A stretch of DNA of 15,082 nt, taken from the NCBI GenBank assembly GCA_037141255.1, contig JBAXCX010000073.1:1-15082 (forward strand), given 5' to 3'. Position numbers and translations under genes: made by a program. Positions 6,128-13,175 of this stretch are shown here, in pieces. This stretch comes from IMCC26207 sp037141255. Lineage in GTDB: Bacteria; Actinomycetota; Acidimicrobiia; Acidimicrobiales; Microtrichaceae. Below the pieces are notes generated by a model. It made no database searches. It was not told where the DNA came from and saw only the letters and a list, made by a program, of their open reading frames with translations. The stretch's first letter is position 1. Each line of letters starts with the position of its first letter.

Positions 6128-8356
6128 ATGGCCGAGCAAGGACTTGAGGAGTCACCCCATCGCGAGTTGGGGTTGACCGACGAAGAATACGAGCGAATCT
6201 GTTCCATCTTGGATCGCAAACCCAATCACTTGGAATTGGCGATGTTCTCGGTGATGTGGTCCGAGCACTGCTCCTACAAGAGTTCGCGAATACACCTGAA
6301 GCGATTCCCGACCGAGGCCCCATGGGTACTGGTGGGCCCGGGTGAGGGTGCCGGCGTGGTTGATGTAGGCGATGGGATCGGCGCTGCGATTCGAATCGAG
6401 AGTCATAATCACCCATCGGCGATTGAGCCCTATCAGGGTGCGGCGACAGGGGCCGGTGGAATTCTTCGAGATATTTTTTCGATGGGTGCCCGCCCGATTG
6501 CACTCATGGACCCGCTTCGATTTGGCCCACTCGATGACCCCCGCTCGCGCTGGATTGCCGAGGGAGTGGTCTCGGGTATCTCTGGGTATGGCAACTCTGT
6601 AGGCGTTCCTACCGTGGGCGGCGAGACGGTGTTTGATGAGTGTTACGCAGGGAACCCGCTAGTGAATGTGTTGTGCTTGGGCGTGCTACCTGTTGAGCGC
6701 CTCGTGCTCGGACGAGCCGAAGGGGTCGGCAACCTTGCAGTGCTGTTGGGGTCGACCACCGGGCGCGATGGCATCGGCGGAGTGTCAGTGTTGGCCTCGG
6801 CAGGATTCTCTGACGAAGCCTCGGACGCAGATAAGCGACCGAGTGTGCAAGTAGGTGATCCGTTCGAGGAGAAGCGTCTGATTGAGGCCTGTCTCGAGCT
6901 CTTGGACTCGAATCTGGCCGCTGGTGTGCAGGACCTAGGCGGTGCGGGGATTACCTGTGCAACGGCCGAGACTGCAGCCAAAGGCGGAGCCGGCATGGAC
7001 GTGATGGTTGCGCCGATTCCTCAGCGCGAGCCAGGCATGCAGCCCTTCGAGGTGATGACCTCGGAGTCGCAGGAGCGCATGCTTGCCATTGTGGAGCCAG
7101 GAAATCTAGAAGCTGTGCTCGCAATTGCTGAGCGCTGGGAGATTCGAGCGAATGTCATTGGAATCGTCACCGACACCGGCCGGCTTCGCGTGCTTGACCA
7201 AGCGAACGGTGAAGTCCTTGCAGATGTGCCTGCAAAGGCACTCGAACAGGATGCACCCCTGTACGACCGTCCGCGCAGTGCTCCGGCAGATCTTGACCAA
7301 CGACAGGCTGACTCTGCGAACTCCCTGGACGCGCCATCTGACCCGGGAGCCGACCTGATTGCGATGTTGGGCGACACCTCGTGGGTGTCTTCGCAGTACG
7401 ACCATATGCTGTTTCTCAACACGGTTGAAGGCCCCGGTGGCGATGCAGCGGTTCTTCGTCTGAAGCACCCGTCTACGGGCTTGGATACTGGGCGTGGCCT
7501 TGCGCTGACCACCGATGGAAACCACCTATGGGGTGCGGTGGACCCGTATCGGGGCGGAGTGATGACCGTCGCTGAGTCGGTTATGAATCTGGCAGTAGTT
7601 GGCGCTCGGCCACTAGCACTGGTGAATTGTCTGAACTTCGGAAACCCAGAACACCCCGAGGTCATGTGGCAATTGTCCGAATCTATTGATGGGTTATCCG
7701 AGGCACTCTTGGCCTTTGGAATACCTTGCGTGGGCGGCAACGTCAGCCTGTATAACGAGAGCCGCGGCACTGATATTGACCCCACTGCAGTCATCGGTCT
7801 GCTCGGTGTGGTTGATGCGCTTGAGTCTCCACCGCCAGGCGTGCGCTTGGTTGAGGGGAGTCGCCTGCTACTGCTTGGTCACACCGAACCAGAGCTTTCG
7901 GGCTCGGCATGGGCTGCGCTGCATGGTCATCGCGGCCGTGGGCGCCTGCCCGAGGTCGACCTTGAAGCTGTGGCGAGCGTGGCCGATGCTGTCAGGGACT
8001 TGGTTATTGCTGGCTTGGTGCAAGGAGCACACGATGTCTCCTCGGGTGGAACTGCTGTAGCGCTTGCAGAGATGGCTGTTCGTTCCGGAGTCGGATTCAC
8101 TGCTGCACGCTTGGCTGATCACTCGGATCTTTTTGCTGAATCCTCGGGACGCGCCGTGTTGTGCATCGACCCCGAAAAGCTTCGCGAGGTTCTTGACCTA
8201 CTTGAGGAGCGCGGAATTGAGCATTCTCGCATCGGGGTTGCTGGCGGCAACCACATGAGCGTGAAGGGGCAGTTCGATCTGGGCCTAGACGAGGTGGCTG
8301 CTCGCTGGCGGGACCACTTGCCAGATGCACTCGGATCAGGGACTGTTCAGGGATAA
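6128..8356 (+). CDS. purL: FGAM synthase large subunit, small-type PurL
   Basis: PurL converts FGAR to FGAM with ATP, using ammonia from PurQ. At 742 residues it is the small type that needs separate PurS and PurQ, consistent with those genes upstream. Two related AIR-synthase-like halves are visible. The first has WSEHCSYKSS (44-53, with the catalytic His47), ESHNHPS (91-97) and the glycine-rich TGAGGILRDIF (107-117). The second half has a GGNVSLYNE block (536-544) and a later HDVSSGGTAVALAE segment. The start at 6128 begins a normal N-terminus, but no Shine-Dalgarno sequence precedes it and a TAGCGT box lies six bases upstream, so leaderless expression is plausible. Being separated from purQ by an opposite-strand gene, it needs its own promoter. 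Confidence 0.97.
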   Translation: MAEQGLEESPHRELGLTDEEYERICSILDRKPNHLELAMFSVMWSEHCSYKSSRIHLKRFPTEAPWVLVGPGEGAGVVDVGDGIGAAIRIESHNHPSAIEPYQGAATGAGGILRDIFSMGARPIALMDPLRFGPLDDPRSRWIAEGVVSGISGYGNSVGVPTVGGETVFDECYAGNPLVNVLCLGVLPVERLVLGRAEGVGNLAVLLGSTTGRDGIGGVSVLASAGFSDEASDADKRPSVQVGDPFEEKRLIEACLELLDSNLAAGVQDLGGAGITCATAETAAKGGAGMDVMVAPIPQREPGMQPFEVMTSESQERMLAIVEPGNLEAVLAIAERWEIRANVIGIVTDTGRLRVLDQANGEVLADVPAKALEQDAPLYDRPRSAPADLDQRQADSANSLDAPSDPGADLIAMLGDTSWVSSQYDHMLFLNTVEGPGGDAAVLRLKHPSTGLDTGRGLALTTDGNHLWGAVDPYRGGVMTVAESVMNLAVVGARPLALVNCLNFGNPEHPEVMWQLSESIDGLSEALLAFGIPCVGGNVSLYNESRGTDIDPTAVIGLLGVVDALESPPPGVRLVEGSRLLLLGHTEPELSGSAWAALHGHRGRGRLPEVDLEAVASVADAVRDLVIAGLVQGAHDVSSGGTAVALAEMAVRSGVGFTAARLADHSDLFAESSGRAVLCIDPEKLREVLDLLEERGIEHSRIGVAGGNHMSVKGQFDLGLDEVAARWRDHLPDALGSGTVQG

Positions 8357-8361
8357 GTCAG

Positions 8362-9252
8362 ATGTCGGCCGGACGCTTTGCGCCGAGCCCGTCGGGAAGC
8401 CTGCATCTGGGTAACCTGCGAACGGCCCTTGCTGCTTGGCTCGTGGCGCGAGAAAGCGGTGCAGAGTTTTTGCTCCGGTTCGAGGATCTGACTACGGGTG
8501 CTGCCCCGGCAGCTCAAGCTGAACAACTACAGGACCTAGCCCTTCTGGGGATCACCCATGATGGCGAGGCGAGTTGTCAGTCCGAGCGAACCGAGTTGTA
8601 CGCACAGGCAATCCACCAACTCGAACAGCTTGGTCTGACCTATGACTGCTACTGCTCTCGGCGAGAGGTAAGAGAAGCCGCAGCGGCACCACACGGGGCC
8701 GCACCCGAAGGCAGCTATCCGGGAACCTGTTCGCGCCTGACACAGGCAGAGGTGCGCAAGCATGAGCGCGCTGGCCGCCGCCCAGCTTTGAGGCTGACCG
8801 GTTCGGCTTGGAGTTCGGCTGCGATCCAGACGGACGATTTTGTGCTCCGACGAGCCGATGGCGTGGCTGCTTACAACCTGGCAGTCGTCGTAGATGATGC
8901 TGCTCAGGGTATTGACCAGGTTGTGCGAGGCGATGACCTGGTAGAGACCACACCAAGGCAGGTTCTTCTCCAAGGACTCCTGGGTTATCCCACGCCTACC
9001 TATCTGCATGTGCCGCTGGTCCTGGGCCTTGACGGCGAGCGGTTATCGAAACGACACGGCGCAGTTGGGCTACAAGAACTCATAGCCCTTGGGGTCACCC
9101 CGCAGCAGGTCTTGGGCTATCTGGCATCTTCGCTTGGCGCAACGCCACAGGACAGCCCTGTCTCGGCCGAGGCTGTTGTGAATGGCTTTTCGGCCCAGAA
9201 CATCCCTGCTCGGCCTTGGGTTTTCGACCCCAACGAACTGCGTTCGGGGTGA
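8362..9252 (+). CDS. gluQ: Glutamyl-Q tRNA(Asp) synthetase
   Basis: GluQ-RS is a truncated glutamyl-tRNA synthetase paralogue that attaches glutamate to queuosine at the wobble position of tRNA-Asp. The 296-residue length matches a catalytic core with no anticodon-binding domain; full GluRS is around 470. The class I motifs are HLGN (15-18, the HIGH element) and RLSKR (227-231, the KMSKS element). A zinc site CYC...Y...C is formed by Cys96, Cys98, Tyr119 and Cys123, the same arrangement as in E. coli YadB. An AGGGA ribosome site precedes the ATG by eight bases, and the gap to purL is five bases. Its place between purL and purF is unrelated to its chemistry. A truncated GluRS with other specificity is the alternative. 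Confidence 0.9.
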   Translation: MSAGRFAPSPSGSLHLGNLRTALAAWLVARESGAEFLLRFEDLTTGAAPAAQAEQLQDLALLGITHDGEASCQSERTELYAQAIHQLEQLGLTYDCYCSRREVREAAAAPHGAAPEGSYPGTCSRLTQAEVRKHERAGRRPALRLTGSAWSSAAIQTDDFVLRRADGVAAYNLAVVVDDAAQGIDQVVRGDDLVETTPRQVLLQGLLGYPTPTYLHVPLVLGLDGERLSKRHGAVGLQELIALGVTPQQVLGYLASSLGATPQDSPVSAEAVVNGFSAQNIPARPWVFDPNELRSG

Positions 9253-9258
9253 GCCTCG

Positions 9259-10881
9259 GTGATGTGCGAACATGGGGATGTGCATTTTGATCCCGGCTTG
9301 GCTGAGGGTGAAGAACTCGATGAAAAGCCGGGGGAGGCCTGCGGCGTATTTGGGGTGTTCTCGCCCGGTAGCGCTGTTGCCCACCTAACCTTTCTGGGTA
9401 TCTATGCGCTGCAACACCGTGGCCAGGAATCTGCAGGAATTGCAACCTCTGATGGTGATCATCTGACGGTTGTGAAGGACATGGGCTTGGTTTCCAACGT
9501 GTTCGATGACCGAACGCTGGCCGCCCTAGATGGCAGCTTGGCCATCGGCCACACCCGCTACTCCACCACTGGGTCAAGCATGTGGAAGAACTCTCAGCCG
9601 ATATATCGCGATGTGGGTCATACGCAGTTTGCACTTGGGCACAACGGCAACTTGGTCAATACCTCTGAGCTAGCCGATCAGGCGGGCATGCTGCCTGGCA
9701 CGGTGGGCAGCGATACTGATGCAATGGCTGAACTCATTGCCTTGGAATGTGAACGCATTGGCAATGAGGGTGAGTCAGACACGCTCGAACAGGCACTTGT
9801 AGAAGTACTACCCAAATTCAAGGGTGCATTTTCGCTGGTCCTGCTCGACCGCGAGCATGTCATTGGCGTGCGCGACCCTCACGGGTTTCGCCCGCTCTGC
9901 TTAGGCAAACTCGACACGGGATGGGTGCTGGCTTCGGAGACCCCCGCACTTGATGTGGTGGGTGCTCACTTTGTGCGCGAGCTCGACCCGGGTGAGATGG
10001 TGATCATCGATTCAGATGGCGTGCGTTCGGTGAGGCCATTTGATGATGAACGCGTGGAGCCCAAACTCTGCTTATTTGAGTTTGTTTATTTCGCTCGCCC
10101 CGATTCGCAACTCTACGGAAAGAACGTTCATCAGGCTCGAGTTCGGATGGGTGAGCAGCTCGCAGCACAGGCACCGATTGAAGCCGACATGGTCATGGGC
10201 GTTCCCGAGTCTGGAATCCCTGCAGCTGAAGGCTTCGCTCGTTTCTCCGGTACGCCATACGGGCACGGTCTTGTGAAGAACCGTTATATCGGACGCACCT
10301 TTATTGCCCCGACCCAAGAGATGCGCGCTCTTGGCGTGCGTATGAAACTCAATCCGCTCAAGGAGAACATTGCGGGGCAACGCCTAGTGGTCGTGGATGA
10401 TTCCATCGTGCGGGGAACGACTACCCGAGCGATGGTGGCCATGCTGCGTGAAGCCGGTGCAGCCGAGGTGCATATGCGGATTTCATCTCCGCCGTATCGT
10501 TGGCCCTGTTTCTATGGCATGGATACTGGTTCTCGTTCCGAGTTGTTAGCGGCCAATATGGACGTTGAAGAAATCCGCACCTATCTCGGGGTGGACACGC
10601 TGTCGTATCTCACCTTGGATGCAACGATCGAGGCAGTAGGTGCGCCCGGTGCAGGATTCTGCACGGCATGTCTGACCGGGGAGTACCCCGTGGCGATTTC
10701 TGTGGACAGTTCGTCTTCGCAGGCAGCACCCACCCCTGAACCTGAGCCAGTGCGAGAGGCGCAAGCTCCGCTCACTCTGTTAGACGCTGGAGCAGGGTTA
10801 CTACCAGCAGAAGAAGCAGCCCTTCTCAGCGCCGAGTCAAGTTCTGCGATCCAACAAGGAGACCGAGATACTGATGGGTGA
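9259..10881 (+). CDS. purF: Amidophosphoribosyltransferase (PurF), Fe-S type with propeptide and C-terminal tail
   Basis: PurF catalyses the committed step, making 5-phosphoribosylamine from PRPP and glutamine. The glutaminase nucleophile is Cys28 in GEACGVFGVF, preceded by a 27-residue acidic propeptide that is presumably removed. LQHRGQESAG, GHTRYSTTG and HNGNLVN are the glutaminase motifs. VVVDDSIVRGTTT is the PRPP-binding loop. Four cysteines (271, 417, 468, 471) in KLCLFEF, PCFYGMD and CTAC match the 4Fe-4S ligands of the B. subtilis enzyme, an oxygen-sensitive, regulated form. About 62 extra residues (479-540), rich in Ala, Ser, Pro and Glu, follow the core and look disordered. The start is GTG 9259 or ATG 9262. 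The last eight bases overlap purM. Confidence 0.96.
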   Translation: MMCEHGDVHFDPGLAEGEELDEKPGEACGVFGVFSPGSAVAHLTFLGIYALQHRGQESAGIATSDGDHLTVVKDMGLVSNVFDDRTLAALDGSLAIGHTRYSTTGSSMWKNSQPIYRDVGHTQFALGHNGNLVNTSELADQAGMLPGTVGSDTDAMAELIALECERIGNEGESDTLEQALVEVLPKFKGAFSLVLLDREHVIGVRDPHGFRPLCLGKLDTGWVLASETPALDVVGAHFVRELDPGEMVIIDSDGVRSVRPFDDERVEPKLCLFEFVYFARPDSQLYGKNVHQARVRMGEQLAAQAPIEADMVMGVPESGIPAAEGFARFSGTPYGHGLVKNRYIGRTFIAPTQEMRALGVRMKLNPLKENIAGQRLVVVDDSIVRGTTTRAMVAMLREAGAAEVHMRISSPPYRWPCFYGMDTGSRSELLAANMDVEEIRTYLGVDTLSYLTLDATIEAVGAPGAGFCTACLTGEYPVAISVDSSSSQAAPTPEPEPVREAQAPLTLLDAGAGLLPAEEAALLSAESSSAIQQGDRDTDG

Positions 10882-11911
10882 AACCTATGAGGCCGCTGGA
10901 GTTTCCATCGGCGCTGGCGAAGCCGCAGTTGATGCCATCAAGGCCGATGTGCGATCCACGTTTCGACCCGAGGTCATTGGGGACATCGGTGGCTTCGGTG
11001 GTTTGTTTCGATTTGATCCAAAGAAATACAAAGATCCGATTCTGGTTTCATCTACTGACGGAGTGGGCACCAAAGCCTTAGTGGCACGATCAGTCGGCAA
11101 GTTCGATTCCATTGGAGTTGACCTTGTTGCAATGTGCGTTGACGATCTGGTGTGTCAAGGAGCCGAGCCGCTGTTCTTCTTGGATTACATCTCGGTTGGT
11201 CACCTTGATCCCACCCATATCAAGCAACTCGTCGCAGGCGTGGCCGATGGATGCCGTCAGGCAGGCTGTGCTCTGATCGGCGGGGAGATGGCTGAACACC
11301 CCGGTTCTATGGAGCCAGGGGAGTTTGACCTGGTTGGCTTTGCAGTCGGCGTAGTGGAGCGCGAACGCATGCTCACAGGGCAACTCGTGAAACCCGGAGA
11401 TGTACTCATTGGTTTGCCCTCGCCGGGGATCCGATCAAATGGCTACTCCCTTGCGCGGCGACTGATGTTTGACATCGCTGGTCGGACTGTCTCGGACCCG
11501 GCTTGGGATGATCCACACGCTCCGACAGTTGGCGATGAACTCTTGATCCCCTCGGTAATTTATGCGCCCGCTATTCGGTCACTGCTTGATTCGGTTGAGG
11601 TTCACGCTGTGGCGCATATTACGGGTGGGGGCATGCCCGGAAACTTGAACCGGGTACTTGGGTCGCACTGTGATGCAGAGGTTGACCCCGGATCTTGGGA
11701 GTGGCCAAGAATCTTTACCGAGATGCAACAGATCGGCTCGGTCTCAACTGATGAGATGCGCAAGGTGTTCAACCTTGGCATCGGCATGGTTGCAGTGGTT
11801 CCAGCAAAGGTGGCGCACAAGGCAATCGATGTGCTGCGCACGAGCGGTCATCGCGCCCGCAGCATTGGCACGGTGGTTTCTGGCCACGGTGTTGTTCATT
11901 TCACGGCGTAG
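10874..11911 (+). CDS. purM: Phosphoribosylformylglycinamidine cyclo-ligase (AIR synthetase, PurM)
   Basis: PurM uses ATP to close FGAM to AIR, the substrate of PurK. The 345-residue protein has the family's motifs in order: AGVSIGAGE near the start, STDGVGTK (60-67) in the nucleotide site, the MCVDDLVCQGAEPLFFLDY block (87-105), GGEMAEHPG (136-144), the GIRSNGYSL segment and HITGGGMPGNL. The length is normal. The ATG at 10874 overlaps the end of purF by eight bases, and AAGGAG at 10856-10861 inside the purF tail is a good ribosome site. Its stop TAG (11909-11911) lies in the first copy of a 20-base tandem duplication described separately. Confidence 0.97.
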   Translation: MGETYEAAGVSIGAGEAAVDAIKADVRSTFRPEVIGDIGGFGGLFRFDPKKYKDPILVSSTDGVGTKALVARSVGKFDSIGVDLVAMCVDDLVCQGAEPLFFLDYISVGHLDPTHIKQLVAGVADGCRQAGCALIGGEMAEHPGSMEPGEFDLVGFAVGVVERERMLTGQLVKPGDVLIGLPSPGIRSNGYSLARRLMFDIAGRTVSDPAWDDPHAPTVGDELLIPSVIYAPAIRSLLDSVEVHAVAHITGGGMPGNLNRVLGSHCDAEVDPGSWEWPRIFTEMQQIGSVSTDEMRKVFNLGIGMVAVVPAKVAHKAIDVLRTSGHRARSIGTVVSGHGVVHFTA

Positions 11912-11930
11912 CTGTTCGTTTCACGGCGTA
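11891..11930 (+). repeat. 20-bp near-perfect tandem duplication across the purM stop codon
   Basis: GTTGTTCATTTCACGGCGTA at 11891-11910 is followed directly by a second copy at 11911-11930 that differs at two positions (T to C at the second base, A to G at the eighth). The first copy encodes the last residues of PurM (VVHFTA); the second is non-coding, since the TAG stop is formed at the copy junction. The duplicated end leads into AAAGGA (11930-11935), the ribosome site of the next gene. Confidence 0.88.
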
Positions 11931-11935
11931 AAGGA
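11930..11935 (+). promoter_or_regulatory. Ribosome binding site of the AttH-like gene, at the edge of the purM-end duplication
   Basis: AAAGGA lies six bases before the ATG at 11942, starting at the last base of the second repeat copy. It supports this start and co-transcription with purM. Confidence 0.6.
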
Positions 11936-11941
11936 TTCCCT

Positions 11942-13111
11942 ATGAGTTCCCCCCCTCTCAACAGCCCGAGCAACGGAGACTTTGTTGCTCCCCGATCGCA
12001 TGGTTCGCTGTCCTCTTGGGATGACTACCCCGTGCATCAAGTTGCTGAGACCATTCGGCATTCCGCCACGAGTGATCGTAATTTTTATGATCGCTATTAC
12101 TTCAACTGCCACTCCAACGACGGTAAGGCTTTTTTGATTTTCGGCCTGGGGCAGTACCCAAATCTTGGGGTTCAAGATTCCTTTGCAGTGGTCGTGACGG
12201 GTAACGACCATCGGGTAGTACGCGCTTCGCGAGAGCTCGGTGATCGCATGGAAAACCGCGTGGGTCCGCTACGGGTCGAGGTGATACGTCCGCTCGAGGA
12301 GTTGCGCATTGTCTGCGAACCGAACGAGTTTGATCTGTCCTTCGACCTGACTTGGGTTGGGGCAATGCCAGCCTATGAAGAGCCTCGGCAATTTCTGCGC
12401 ACTCACGGCAGAGTGGTGTTCGACACCACGCGGCTGGCTCAGACTGGTCGTTGGTCAGGGACGATCACGAGCGGGGAGCACACCTTTGAGGTAACTCCCG
12501 ATTCATGGTGGGGAACTCGCGACCGCAGCTGGGGAGTTCGGCCGGTTGGTGAAGAGGAACCTGCAGGGATTCGCACCGAAGGGCAGATGAAGGGTTTTTG
12601 GAATTACGTGCCGATGCAGTTCGATGATCATTCGATTTTGTACATGGTGAACGAGCATGCTGATGGGACTCGAGTCCTGGAAGAAGCAACGCGGATCTGG
12701 GCTGATCCAGACCGTGCCCCGGAGCACCTCGGTCGCCCGGAACACCAAGCGGTGGTCACTTCGGGCACACGTCATATTGAGTCCTCAACGCTGAGTTTTC
12801 CCGATGCGCCCGGTGGGGCATTCCAGATTCAAGTCACCGCGCTGCTCGACTGCTGGCTGATGTTAGGGACGGGCTATGGCCTAGAGCCGGACTGGCGCCA
12901 CGGCATGTATCAGGGCGAACTGGTGGTGCAGGGGCAACGGGTGGACTACGAACAAGACAAGGACCGTCTATTCGGGCTGGTTGATCAGATCGGCCGCTTT
13001 GAACAGATCGGTGGGGTTGCCGCTGGGGCAATTGGTCACGGTCTGCACGAGTTTTTCTTCATCGGCGAGTTTCCAAAATACGACCTGACTGGTTGGGACC
13101 CTGCGCCCTAA
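11942..13111 (+). CDS. AttH/CrtC-like lipocalin-fold protein, function unknown
   Basis: The 389-residue protein resembles the carotenoid 1,2-hydratase (CrtC)/AttH superfamily of double lipocalin-like beta barrels, including actinobacterial DUF7064/7065-type proteins; I rely on memory of the pattern here. The clearest signature is DSWWGTRDRSWGVRPVG at 187-203 in the middle, followed by a GFWNYVPMQF strand; the rest is rich in predicted beta strands (DLTWVG, GRWSGTI, LVVQGQRVDY). There is no signal peptide or membrane helix, and the first 25 residues look disordered. It lies 30 bases after purM with its own ribosome site, so it is probably co-transcribed with the purine genes. True carotenoid hydratase activity is unlikely without other carotenoid genes; a role with hydrophobic ligands is a guess. 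Confidence 0.7.
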   Translation: MSSPPLNSPSNGDFVAPRSHGSLSSWDDYPVHQVAETIRHSATSDRNFYDRYYFNCHSNDGKAFLIFGLGQYPNLGVQDSFAVVVTGNDHRVVRASRELGDRMENRVGPLRVEVIRPLEELRIVCEPNEFDLSFDLTWVGAMPAYEEPRQFLRTHGRVVFDTTRLAQTGRWSGTITSGEHTFEVTPDSWWGTRDRSWGVRPVGEEEPAGIRTEGQMKGFWNYVPMQFDDHSILYMVNEHADGTRVLEEATRIWADPDRAPEHLGRPEHQAVVTSGTRHIESSTLSFPDAPGGAFQIQVTALLDCWLMLGTGYGLEPDWRHGMYQGELVVQGQRVDYEQDKDRLFGLVDQIGRFEQIGGVAAGAIGHGLHEFFFIGEFPKYDLTGWDPAP

Positions 13112-13175
13112 TCGGGTTGGAATTCTGGTCTCTACTACGTGAGTCGGGCCCGCGGGTATTAGGTTAGGGGCCGTT
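13112..13175 (+). promoter_or_regulatory. Intergenic region with a possible promoter for the malic enzyme gene
   Basis: TAGGTT at 13160-13165 fits the TANNNT -10 form, and AGGGG at 13166-13170 is a usable ribosome site five bases before the ATG at 13176. Just upstream lie two overlapping GC palindromes, CGGGCCCG (13145-13152) and CCCGCGGG (13149-13156), which could be an operator or chance. No -35 box and no T-run terminator for the preceding gene are visible. Confidence 0.35.

Noticed and set aside
6102..6390. 15-base exact repeat GATCGGCGCTGCGAT at 6102-6116 and 6376-6390
   Set aside because: One copy encodes conserved PurL residues and the other is upstream of purL. A single 15-base match in a 15-kb GC-rich window is near chance level, and the flanks do not match.
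7021..7794. Long - strand open frame of 257 codons inside purL
   Set aside because: It lies wholly antisense to well-conserved PurL codons, its product is Ser/Arg/Pro-rich with no recognisable motif, and such frames are common opposite GC-rich genes.
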